Part shown: positions 42,673 through 54,513 of the stretch, in pieces
Layout of the letters: the number at the start of each line of letters is the position of its first letter
Numbering within the stretch: position 1 is the first letter of the stretch
Assembly (NCBI GenBank): GCA_026315105.1
Contig: CM048755.1
Span: 763,053,301 to 763,117,300, forward strand
Source of the DNA: Locusta migratoria
Lineage: Eukaryota; Arthropoda; Insecta; Orthoptera; Acrididae
Direction: 5' to 3'
Length of the DNA: 64,000 nucleotides
Notes under the pieces: generated by a model
What the model was told of the DNA's origin: nothing
Database searches by the model: none
The model's input: only the letters and a program-made list of their open reading frames with translations
Translations under genes and position numbers: made by a program

Positions 42673-45600
42673 ACTGCATTTTTTTTCCTTAACGAAATCA
42701 ATCAAAACTTGTAGAGAGGAGGGATCTGCGCGTGCCGCGGATACAGGAGGCCGGCGGCAGGCGTCTGGCCGCCCACACAATCCACCGTTACCATATGCAG
42801 TAGACTGCTTTTTTCCCGTTAATAGCAACTGTTTAAAGAAATCTAGGAATAGACAGCAATATCCATTGCAAAACAGAAACAAAAGGTTCTTCTTTAAGAG
42901 GAAAGCAACGCCTGACCGCTTTTAAGCAGTGCACACACACTACTACAGATTAACGAAACCAAACAAAACTAGTAGAGAGGAGGGAGCTGCGCATGTCGTG
43001 GCTACAGGAGGCCGGCGGCAGGCGTCTGGCTGCCCACACAATCCACCGTTACCATACGCAGTAGACTGCTTTATTTTTATTCTTTTTCGTTAAAAGCAAT
43101 TGTTTACAAAAAATCTAGGAATAAACAGCAATATCCATTGCAGAACAGAAACAAACGGTCCTTCTTTAAGAGGAAAGCAACGCCTGACCGCTTTCAAGCA
43201 GTGCACACACACTACTACAGATTAACGAAACCAAAGAAAACTTGTAGAGAGGAGGGAGCTGCGCATGTCGTGGCTACAGGAGGCCGGCGGCAGCCGTCTG
43301 GCCGCCCACACAATCCACCGTTACCATACGCAGTAGACTGCTTTATTTATTTTCTTTTTCGTTAAAAGCAATTGTCTACAAAATACCTAGGAATAAACAG
43401 CAATATTCATTGCAGAACAGAAACAAAAGGTTCTTCTTTAAGAGGAAAGCAACGCCTGACCGCTTTTAACCAGTCCACACACTACTACTGATTAACGAAA
43501 CCAAACAAAACTTGTAGAGAGGAGGGATCTGCGCGTGCCGCGGCTACAGGAGGCCGGCGGCAGGCGTCTGGCCGCCCACACAATCCACCGTTACCATACG
43601 CAGTAGACTGCTTTATTTTTATTCTTTTTCGTTAAAAGCAATTGTTTACAAAAAATCTAGGAATAAACAGCAATATCCATTGCAGAACAGAAACAAACGG
43701 TCCTTCTTTAAGAGGAAAGCAACGCCTGACCGCTTTCAAGCAGTGCACACACACTACTACAGATTAACGAAACCAAAGAAAACTTGTAGAGAGGAGGGAG
43801 CTGCGCATGTCGTGGCTACAGGAGGCCGGCGGCAGGCGTCTGGCCGCCCACACAATCCACCGTTACCATACGCAGTAGACTGCTTTATTTATTTTCTTTT
43901 TCGTTAAAAGCAGTTGTTTACAAAAAATCTAGGAATAAACAGCAATATTCATTGCAGAACAGAAACAAACGGTTCTTCTTTAAGAGGAAAAAACGCCTGA
44001 CCGCTTTTAACCAGTGCACACACACTACTAAAGATTAACGAAACCAAACAAAACTAGTAGAGAGGAGGGAGCTGCGCATACCGTGGCTACAGGAGGCCGG
44101 CGGCAGGCGTCTGGCCGCCCACAAAATCCACCGTTACCATACGCAGTAGACTGCTTTATTTTTATTCTTTTTCGTTAAAAGCAATTGTTTACAAAAAATC
44201 TAGGAATAAACAGCAATATCCATTGCAGAACAGAAACAAACGGTCCTTCTTTAAGAGGAAAGCAACGCCTGACCGCTTTCAAGCAGTGCACACACACTAC
44301 TACAGATTAACGAAACCAAAGAAAACTTGTATAGAGGAGGGAGCTGCGCATGTCGTGGCTACAGGAGGCCGGCGGCAGGCGTCTGGCCGCCCACACAATC
44401 CACCGTTACCATATGCAGTAGACTGTTTTTTTTTCCGTTAATAGCAACTGTTTAAAGAAATCTAGGAATAGACAGCAATATCCATTGCAAAACAGAAACA
44501 AAAGGTTCTTCTTTAAGAGGAAAGCAACGCCTGACCGCTTTCAAGCAGTGCACACACACTACTACAGATTAACGAAACCAAAGAAAACTTGTAGAGAGGA
44601 GGGAGCTGCGCGTGCCGCGGCTACAGGAGGCCTGCGGCAGGCGTCTGGCCACCCACACAATCCACCGTTACCATATGCAGTAGACTGTTTTTTTTTTCGT
44701 TAATAGCAGCTGTTTAAAGAAATCTAGGAATAGACAGCAATATCCATTGCAAAACAGATACAAAAAGTTCTTCTTTAAGAGGAAAGCAACGCCTGACCGC
44801 TTTTAAGCAGTGCACACACACTACTACAGATTAACGAAACCAAACAAAACTTGTAGAGTGAACGGAGCTGCGCGTGCTGCGGCTACAGGAGGCCGGCGGC
44901 AGGCGTCTGGCCGCCCACACAATCCACCGTTACCATACGCAGTAGGCTGCATTTTTATCTTTTTTTTTTTCGTTAATAGCAGCTGTTGAAAAAAATCAAG
45001 GAATAGACAGCAATATCCATTGCAAAACAGAAACAAAAGGTTCTTCTTTAAGAGGAAAGCAACGCCCGACAGCGTTTAAGCAGTGCACACACACTAATAC
45101 AGATTAACGAAACCAAACAAAACTTGTAGAGAGGATGGAGCTGCGCGTGCCGCGGCTACAGGAGGCCGGCGGCAGGCGTCTGGCCGCCCACACAATCCAC
45201 CGTTACCATACGCAGTAGGCTGCATTTTTACCTTTTTTTTTTTTTCGTTAATAGCAGCTGTTGAAAAAAATCAAGGAATAGACAGCAATATCCATTGCAA
45301 AACAGTAACAAAAGGTTCTTCTTTAAGAGGAAAGCAACGCCCGACAGCGTTTAAGCAGTGCACACACACTAATACAGATTAACGAAACCAAACAAAACTT
45401 GTAGAGAGGATGGAGCTGCGCGTGCCGCGGCTACAGGAGGCCGGCGGCAGGCGTCTGGCCGCCCACACAATCCACCGTTACCATACGCAGTAGACTGCAT
45501 TTTTATCTTTTTTTTCCCTTAATAGCAACTGTTTAAAGAAATCTAGGAATAGATAGCAATATCCATTGCAAAACAGAAACAAAAGGTTCTTCTTTAAGAG

Positions 45601-48499
45601 GAAAGCAACGCCTGACCGCGTTTAAGCAGTGCACACACACTAATACAGATTGACGAAACCAAACAAAACTTGTAGAGAGGACGGAGCTGCGCATGCCGCG
45701 GCTACAGGAGGTCGGCGGCAGGCGTCTGGCCGCCCACACAATCTACCGTTACCATACGCAGTAGACTGCATTTTTATTTTTGTTTCCCTTAATAGCAACT
45801 GTTTAAAGAAATCTAGGAATAGATAGCAATATCCATTGCAAAACAGAAACAAAAGGTTCTTCTTTAAGAGGAAAGCAACGCCTGACCGCTGTTAAGCAGT
45901 GCACACACACTACTACAGATTAACGAAACCAAACAAAACTTGTAGAGAGGACGGACCTGCGCGTGCCGTGGCTACAGGAGGCCGGCGGCAGGCGTCTGGC
46001 CGCCCACACAATCCACTGTTACCATATGCAGTAGATTGCTTTTCTTTCTTTTTTTTCCCTTAATAGCAACTGTTTATTGAAATCTAGGAAACAGAAACAA
46101 AAGGTTCTTCTTTAAGAGGAAAGCAACGCCTGACCGCTTTTAAACAGTGCACACACACTACTACAGATTAACAAAACCAAACAAAACTAGTAGAGAGGAG
46201 GGAGCTGCGCATACCGTGGCTGCACGAGGCCGGCGGCAGGCGTCTGGCCGCCCACACAATCCACCGTTACCATATGCAGTAGACTGCTTTTTTTCCCCGT
46301 TAATAGCAACTTTTTAAAGAAATCTAGGAATAGACAGAAATATCCATTGCAAAACAGAAACAAAAGGTTCTTCTTTAAGAGGAAAGCAACGCCTGACCGC
46401 TTTTAAGCAGTGCACACACACTACTACAGATTAACGAAACCAAACAAAACTTGTAGAGTGGACGGAGCGGCGCGTGCCGCGGCTACAGGAGGCCGGCGGC
46501 AGGCGTCTTGCCGCCCACACAATCCACCGTTACCATACGCAGTAGACTGCATTTTTACCTTTTTTTTTTTTTTTTTTTGTTAATAGCAACTGTTAAAAAA
46601 ATCTAGGAATAAACTGCACTATCCATTGCAAAACAAGAACAATAGGTTCTTCTTTAAGAGGAAAGCAACGCCTTACCGCTTTTAAGCAGTGCACACACAC
46701 TACTACAGATTAACGAAACCAAACAAAACTTGTAGAGAGGAGGGAGCTGCGCGTGCCGCGGCTACAGGAGGCCGGCGGCAGGCGTCTGGCCGCCCACACA
46801 ATCCACTGTTACCATATGCAGTAGATTGCTTTTCTTTCTTTTTTTTCCCTTAATAGCAACTGTTTATTGAAATCTAGGAAACAGAAACAAAAGGTTCTTC
46901 TTTAAGAGGAAAGCAACGCCTGACCGCTTTTAAACAGTGCACACACACTACTACAGATTAACAAAACCAAACAAAACTAGTAGAGAGGAGGGAGCTGCGC
47001 ATACCGTGGCTACAGGAGGCCGGCGGCAGGCGTCTGGCCGCCCACACAATCCACCGTTACCATACGCAGTAGACTGCATATTTATCTTTTTTTTTTTCGT
47101 TAATAGCAGCTGTTGAAAAAAATCTAGGAATAAACAGAAATATACATTGCAAAACAGGAACAAAAGGTTCTTCTTTAAGAGGAAATCAACGCCTGACCGC
47201 TTTTAAGCAGTGCACACACACTACTACAGATTAACGAAACCAAACAAAACTTGTAGAGAGGAGGGAGCTGCGCGTGCCGCGGCTACAGGAGGCCGGCGGC
47301 AGGCGTCTGGCCGCCCACACAATCCACCGTTACCATACGCAGTAGACTGAATTTTACCTTTTTTTTTTTTGTTAATAGCAACTGTTAAAAAAATCTAGGA
47401 ATAAACAGCACTATCCATTGCAAAACAAGAACAATAGGTTCTTCTTTAAGAGGAAAGCAACGCCTTACCGCTTTTAAGCAGTGCACACACACTACTACAG
47501 ATTAACGAAACCAAACAAAACTTGTAGAGAGGACGGACCTGCGCGTGCCGCGGCTACAGGAGGCCTGCGGCAGGCGTCTGGCCACCCACACAATCCACCG
47601 TTACAATATGCAGTAGACTGTTTTTTTTTCCGTTAATAGCAGCTGTTTAAAGAAATCTAGGAATAGACAGCAATATCCATTGCAAAACAGAAACAAAAGG
47701 TTCTTCTTTAAGAGGAAAGCAACGCCTGACCGCTTTTAAGCAGTGCACACACACTACTACAGATTAACGAAACCAAACAAAACTTGTAGAGAGGAGGGAG
47801 CTGCGCGTGCCGCGGCTACATGAGGCCGGCGGCAGGCGTCTGGCCGCCCACACAATCCACCGTTAACATATGCACTAGATTCCTTTTTTTTTCTCTTAAT
47901 AGGAACTGTTTAAAGAAATCTAGGAATAGATAGCAATATCCATTGCAAAACAGGAACAAAAGGTTCTTCTTTAAGAGGAAAGCAACGCCTGACCGCTTTT
48001 AAGCAGTGCACACACACTACTACAGATTACCGAAACCAAACAAAACTTGTAGAGAGGAGGGAGCTGCGCATACCGTGGCTACAGGAGGCCGGCGGCAGGC
48101 GTCTGGCCGCCCACACAATCCACCGTTACCATACGCAGTAGACTGCATATTTATCTTTTTTTTTTCGTTAATAGCAGCTGTTAAAAAAATCTAGGAATAA
48201 ACAGAAATATACATTGCAAAACAGGAACAAAAGGTTCTTCTTTAAGAGGAAAGCAACGCCTGACCGCTTTTAAGCAGTGCACACACACTACTACAGATTA
48301 ACGAAACCAAACAAAACTTGTAGAGAGGAGGGAGCTGCGCGTGCCGCGGCTACAGGCGGCCGGCGGCAGGCCTCTGGCCGCCCACACAATCCACCGTTAC
48401 CATACGCAGTAGACAGCATTTTTATTTTTTTTTTTCGTTAATAGCAACTGTTAAAAAAAATCTAGGAATAAACAGAAATATCCATTGCAAAACTGGAAA
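42673..48499. repeat. ~270-bp satellite array, diverged left part
   Basis: About 21 tandem monomers, most about 262-273 bp. Each has a GC-rich core ('gccggcggcaggcgtctggc'), a T-rich tract and the landmark 'ggttcttctttaagagg'. Monomers differ by substitutions, T-tract length and deletions; for example, a deletion of about 25 bp is shared by the units ending near 46090 and 46875. Short open frames on both strands recur once per unit with frame-breaking differences, so they are by-products of the repeat and not genes. Confidence 0.96.
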
Positions 48500-48504
48500 A
48501 AAAG

Positions 48505-48967
48505 TGTGGTGTCGCACAAGTACAAAGTGCGCGCCACCTACTTTCGCCGCGCGGCGCCATGCATGCACGGCGCGGCGTTCTTCCGACGACAGCCACGAGC
48601 GCCCTCTGGTACAACGCCGCTCGTGGCCACCACTGAAGGACATCGGCCACTTCGCACTTCGCACTTCGGACTGAGATAGCAACGAGTTAGGACCTTCGTA
48701 ATCAGATAGGCACCATTGAAGACTTTGCTATCGTACAGGCACTAGGCAGGCCTCTAACGACTATGTATCAACATTCTGCAGTACTATGTAAAAGTTAAGT
48801 ATTGTTACATTCTGTGCAATATATCTCTTTCTAATTTGCTCGGGTGTTTATAGTTTCTGGCTGCTCCCCTCCGTACCTGCACCAGCGTGCCGGTCTCATT
48901 CCACTCGGCCACCGACACCTACGACGAGGCAGGGACACAAAAACGGCGACGAAGTCGGGACACAAAA
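48505..48967 (+). repeat. Gypsy-B 5' LTR
   Basis: 463 bp from TGTGGTGTCGC to GGGACACAAAA. The presumptive U3 starts with two strong hairpins (48545-48577 and 48592-48627). It differs from the 3' LTR at one base near 48550 and one near 48942. Confidence 0.96.
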
Positions 48968-48968
48968 G

Positions 48969-48986
48969 TGGCGACGAGGAGTGATA
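48969..48986 (+). promoter_or_regulatory. Gypsy-B primer-binding site
   Basis: Starts TGGCGACGAGG one base downstream of the 5' LTR, where a tRNA 3' end would pair to prime minus-strand DNA synthesis. The tRNA species was not assigned. Confidence 0.7.
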
Positions 48987-49197
48987 GAACCTTGGACCAG
49001 CCCGCTTGCAGCAGCCAGACAGCAGCAGTCGGAGCACGCAAAAATTGCTCCCGCCCACCCACCCTTATTATAAGATTTTTGGGGGAACATTTTCAGTTAC
49101 GTGTTTGTGGACTTTTTTTGTTGCAGAGCGTCCTCTTTCCTATTGCATTTGTGTTTTGTACTAATTTACTTGTATACGCGGCGCCTAATCGGTCAGC

Positions 49198-52100
49198 ATG
49201 GCCACTACCCCGAACCCAAACTTAATGGAAATTATTCAGTTACAGACGGCGCAAATTACCCAGCTTCTCCAGGCCGTGTCGCAGTTGACGACACAGGCTG
49301 CTCACCAACAACAACAGTCGTCACATCAGCAGCCCACACCTGCCGCCGCACCGCTTCCGACGTTCTGCCAGTACAACGAACGTGAGGAAGAATGGAGCGA
49401 CTATTTCGCACAGTTTCAAGAACTCGTCGCGGCTCATCAAATTACAGGTCAGAGAGTGAAGAACCTTTTCTTATCGATTGTGGGCCCCCAGACCTTCGTA
49501 TTATTGCAAAAACTTTTTCCGCAAGCATCTCCTCGTGATGTAGACTTTGAACAAATTGTAGATGCACTGAATGCTCATTATGAGAGAAAAGTTCTTGTAG
49601 CCGCTGCACGATACCGATTTTTCAGACTTAAAAAATTACCGCAGCAGTCACACCAAGAGTGGATTACGGAATTGAAGGGCTTAACCCGCCAATGAAAATT
49701 TACTTGCTCTTGTGGACTTTCGTATAGTGACGTGATGTTGAGGGATGCGATTACGCAGAATATTCAGGACCCCAGAATTAGAGCAGCAATTCTGAAACAG
49801 TCTGACCCCTCCTTAGACAGTGTACTGCAGCTTATAGAAGCGCATGATACTTTTGACTTAGCTGATGTAGAAATGCAAAGCCATAGTGTAAATTCAGTGC
49901 GCCGCAACGGACGCTTTCCTAGCCGTAGTTCTCAGTATAGCACTAGTGATTCTTATTTTTCTACCGGCCGTGCTGAACAGACAGTGAACAGTAGCCAGTG
50001 TAAAAGTGCGACACAAAGGTCGCCCCGTAGTGTTAGACACAGTAATTTGAATAATGGGCGCCAACGTTCATTTCAGAAAAATGTACGTAAATCTTGCCCC
50101 CAGTGTGTGTCTCGCCACAAGCGTGCTCATTGCCCTAGTCGCAACGCGACCTGTTGTCAATGTGGCAAATCGGGACATGTGCAGTCTGTGTGTATGCAAA
50201 TTAAAAACTCAAAGAACAGTAACGTTAGAAACAGTGCTTCGCAGAGTGCGAGAACAGTTCATTCTGTAAATGTTATACGGGCTGTGGAATTGAACACTGC
50301 TTTCCTTGGATCTCAATTGCAAGAAAGTAGTTCTGCGCCTATGGCAAAACTATATAGTGCACCGCGTAGCAAGAGCCGACGAGCGCGTAAAACAGTGCAA
50401 CGGAAAAGGATTCGGGACAAGCAAAATGACTATGAACAGTGCATTCCTGTAGTGAAAATAGTGCCTTCTGCAACTTCTAATTGTAATAGTGCCCAGTACT
50501 GTGTAGCTAGTGACAGTAGAATTGGTGTAGCTACTCAAAGTAATTTTAGTGCAGTAGCCTCGCATTGCGCGGACGCCGATCCGGCGGTAGTGTCATCTAG
50601 TGACAGTGTGGTTAATCCGCTGTGTGCCGAGTATGCGCCGCTTCCTACCGCACGCAACCCGCGCAAGCGCAGAAAACAATATGTATTAGACGTTGCCCAC
50701 ATTCGCGCACCGGTCGTGCGCCAGAAGCACAAGCTGTTTGTTACTCTCTCTATAGAAAATGAGACTGTGCAATTTCAGCTTGATACTGGTTCCGCTGTTA
50801 CCTTAATTAATAAAGATACTTATGAACTTCTGGGTTCGCCAAAATTGTCGCCGTCACAGCAAGTGTTAACAGCTTATACAGGTGAAAATATTCCCGTGCT
50901 AGGAACATGTAGCCTGCCCGCCTCTTTTCAAGGTGTAACGAAAACAGTTGCTTTTGTAGTTCTTCAGGCCAAATCGACACAGAACATTTTTGGACTAGAT
51001 GCTTTTGACTTGTTTGGTTTATCAATTCAAAGAGATGTGCTTCAAATTTCGTCAATAGTGCCTCAGGATAAAATCAGTGCATTGTGTGACAAATATAGTG
51101 ACCTGTTTTCGCCGGAACTAGGTTGTGCAAAAGACTTCGTGGCACATGTAACTTTAAAAGAATCTGCAGTTCCACAATTTCGTAAAGCTAGACCAGTGCC
51201 TATCGCCTTGCGTGATACAGTTGCCGAAGAACTTAAACGTTGGCAAGATAGTGGGGTGATTTCTCCTGTTTCTGCGAGTCAGTGGGCCTCGCCTATAGTA
51301 ATTATACCCAAGCCGTCAGGAAAACTTCGTCTCTGTGCGGACTTCAAATCAACTGTCAACAGTCAAACAATTGTAGACACTTATCCCCTGCCCAGACCTG
51401 AGGAACTGATGGACAAATTAGGACAGTCTCGCTTCTTTTCCAAGATTGATTTAGCAGAGGCATACTTACAGATTCCACTTGATGACGAGTCCAAAAAGTT
51501 TTTCGTCATTAATACTCACATGGGCCTTTTTCAATTTCAACGCCTACCCTTTGGCAGTTCTTCCGCTCCCGCTATTTTTCAGCGTTTTTTGGAACAGCTG
51601 ACAGTTTCTGTACCGTGTTGTTCGAACTATTTAGATGATATTGTGGTATCCGGACGTACAGTTGAAGAACATTTAGCAAACCTGGAGTGCCTTTTCAACG
51701 TATTGACTGCAGCAGGTCTACGTTGCAATAAAGCAAAGTGTTCGTTTTTTCAAACTGAAATAGAGTACCTAGGCCATGTGATTAATGCCCAAGGAATTCA
51801 TCCCTTACAGTCACATCTTCGAGCAATCAAAGACTTGCCTCCTCCTAAGAATGTGCACGAATTGCAAGCAGTAATGGGAAAGCTGAACTATTATTTCAGG
51901 TTTATTCCCAATGCCTCTCAGATTGCAGCTCCACTGCATCACTTACGTGGGAAGAATGTTCCTTTTGTATGGTCTAAAGATTGTCAGGTTGCCTTTGACA
52001 AACTAAAGTCGGCACTACTCAGTGATGCATGTTTGATTCCCTTTGACCCACAGAAGCCTGTAGTGTTAGCAGTTGACGCCTCGTCGTACGGTCTGGGTGG

Positions 52101-54177
52101 TGTTCTGTCGCATCGTATTGGATGTCACGATCGTCCTATTGCCTTTGCATCCAAGCTACTGACGCCAACGCAACAGAATTACAGTCAGATAGAAAAGGAG
52201 GCCTTAGCAATCATTTACGGCGTCACAAAGTTTCATCATTATCTCTATGGCAGAAAATTCTATTTGTTGACAGACCACAAGCCTCTCACGTCGTTGTTCT
52301 CACCCACAAAGCCAATTCCGCCACGAACGGCACAAAAGCTTCAGAGATGGTCCTTGATATTGTCAAATTATCAGTATGAGATTTTGTACCGACCTACCAC
52401 TAAACATGCCAACGCGGACACACTTTCCCGACTTCCGGTTGGCCAGGATGTTTCGTTTGATTCTTCAGAAATGGCATGTTGTCAGATAGACTCCAGAGAT
52501 GCTTCCGCTGTCGCAGACTTTCCTTTGAACTCTCGTCGGGTTGCACAGGAAACAGCTGCGGATGTAGACTTAAGTGTGGTAGCACGTTTTGTTCGCTCAG
52601 GGTGGCCTGCCAGAGCCAAAGACATTGATCGGCCTCTGGTTCGACGTTATTTTGCACAACGTCATGCATTATCTTTAAGTCAGGGTGTACTGTTGTTGCA
52701 TACCGACAACGACCAAGCAAGAGTGATTGTTCCTCGTTCCCTGCAACGAGAAGTGTTACGCCTCCTGCATCAAGGACATTGGGGTATTGTTAGGACAAAG
52801 CAACTGGCCAGACGTCATTGTACCTGGGTTGGTATAGACGCTCAGATAGAGAACATGACGTCACAGTGTACTGTTTGTGCGGAGCATCAGGCGGCTCCTC
52901 CGCAACGTTTCTCAGATTGGCCACGCCCCAAGGGACCATGGCAACGTTTACACATTGACTTTGCCGGACCTTTCTGGAATACGCGCTGGTTAATTGTTGT
53001 AGACGCTTTCAGCAAGTTTCCTTTTGTGATTGCCATGAACTTAACGACGGCGTCTAGTACAATCAGTGCCTTAACATCAGTGTTTTGCATCGAAGGCTTG
53101 CCTGAAACTATCGTCAGGGACAATGGACCTCAGTTTGTTAGTGCGGAATTTCAACAGTTTTGTCGTGTGAATGGCATTCAGCATATCACCACCGCACCTT
53201 TTCACCCTCAGTCCAATGGTGAAGCAGAACGTTTCGTTCGAACATTCAAGTCTCACATGGAGAAGATGAAAGGTCAGCACTCCAGGCAGCAAGCTCTTCA
53301 AATTTTCCTGTCTACGTATCGATGCATGCCACGTGACGGCCCGTCTCCTGCCGAGCTGCTACACGGCCGCCGTCACCGCACTCTCCTTCACCTGCTGCAG
53401 CCTCCCACGCACCGAGTCGGTTCGTATGGCGCTACGCGTTTTCAGGTTTCCACGCCGGTGCTGTACAGGGTGTTTGCTGGAAACAAGAAGACATGGTTGC
53501 CGGGCACCATTCAGCGCGTGCTTGGTCGCAATATGTTTATTGTACGTTCTTCCACAGGGTCGGAGCTGCGGCGCCACGCAAACCAATTGCGCCTGCACAG
53601 ACCGCGCGATCCTGTCTCCGGTTTCTTGATTCCAGACCCAGTTCTGCGCCAGGGAGCACAACCACATCGTTCGTCCCCGGACTACGAGATCCCTATGGAC
53701 GTCGACGTACATCCGACGCAGTCGTCGCCGCCGCTGTCGCCGCCGCAGATGACAGCGTCACCGAGAGGGACTCCGGGACCGTGCGGGCCCCCCCAGCTTG
53801 GGCCACGCACCTCAGAAGAAGATGACCTGCTCCCTCTGGGCGGGGGCGGGCGCCCTTCCCCAGGTTTCGGCGGGTTCCCTGGAGGATCGCAAGGCGGATG
53901 CCGGGGCGCGGACGGCGTCTCGATCCCGGCCTCAGCTACGACGCCCGTCCCACCAGTAACGCCCCCGCTCAGGCCCTCCTCCCAGTGCCGTCGCCGTGGC
54001 CCTCAGCCCTACGCCACGACGGCGCGGCGGTTTGGGGGGGAGGGGTGTGGTGTCGCACAAGTACAAAGTGCGCGCCACCTACTTTCGCCGCGCGCCGCCA
54101 TGCATGCACGGCGCGGCGTTCTTCCGACGACAGCCACGAGCGCCCTCTGGTACAACGCCGCTCGTGGCCACCACTGA
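49198..54177 (+). pseudogene. Gypsy-B gag-pol, intact except one nonsense codon
   Basis: A single frame from ATG 49198 to 54177, interrupted once by TGA at 49693-49695. From 49732 it is open for 1481 codons. Gag: a Gln-rich start, a retrotransposon Gag region, and two zinc knuckles (residues 122-134 and C141-X2-C144-X4-H149-X4-C154 of the 1481-codon part). Protease: QLDTGSAV (Asp 351). RT: KIDLAEAYLQ (D573), LPFGSSSAP and YLDD (633-636). RNase H: D782, E823, D848. Integrase: His/Cys finger (C1046, C1049), then D1076 (HIDFAG), D1130 (IVRDNG) and E1166 (SNGEAER), a D-35-E spacing. A Pro-rich tail without chromodomain ends inside the 3' LTR. Gag and pol share one frame, so no frameshift is needed. 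All catalytic residues are present. Confidence 0.95.
54031..54045 (+). promoter_or_regulatory. Gypsy-B polypurine tract
   Basis: 'tttgggggggagggg' directly abuts the 3' LTR, the expected place of the plus-strand primer. It lies inside the pol frame. Confidence 0.8.
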
Positions 54178-54508
54178 AGGACATCGGCCACTTCGCACTT
54201 CGCACTTCGGACTGAGATAGCAACGAGTTAGGACCTTCGTAATCAGATAGGCACCATTGAAGACTTTGCTATCGTACAGGCACTAGGCAGGCCTCTAACG
54301 ACTATGTATCAACATTCTGCAGTACTATGTAAAAGTTAAGTATTGTTACATTCTGTGCAATATATCTCTTTCTAATTTGCTCGGGTGTTTATAGTTTCTG
54401 GCTGCTCCCCTCCGTACCTGCACCAGCGTGCCGGTCTCATTCCACTCGGCCACCGACACCTACGACGAGGCAGGGACACAAAAGCGGCGACGAAGTCGGG
54501 ACACAAAA
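54046..54508 (+). repeat. Gypsy-B 3' LTR
   Basis: 463 bp, near-identical to 48505-48967. The pol reading frame runs 132 nt into it before stopping. Confidence 0.96.
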
Positions 54509-54513
54509 AAAAG

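Larger units (their letters stand above)
48505..54508 (+). mobile_element. Gypsy-B: young full-length Ty3/Gypsy element inside the satellite
   Basis: A 6.0-kb LTR retrotransposon. The LTRs (48505-48967 and 54046-54508) are both 463 bp with only two differences seen. The 5-bp duplication 'aaaag' lies at 48500-48504 and 54509-54513 and is satellite sequence. The putative primer-binding site begins TGGCGACGAGG at 48969, one base after the LTR. The polypurine tract 'gggggggagggg' ends at 54045. One gag-pol frame fills the interior with a single nonsense codon. There is no env frame. It is a recent insertion and nearly intact. The solo LTR at 13261 and the diverged LTR at 19540 are relatives. Confidence 0.96.

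Noticed and set aside
48505..54508. Retrovirus with env gene (errantivirus)
   Set aside because: Nothing env-like follows the integrase; the frame ends in a Pro-rich tail and the LTR.
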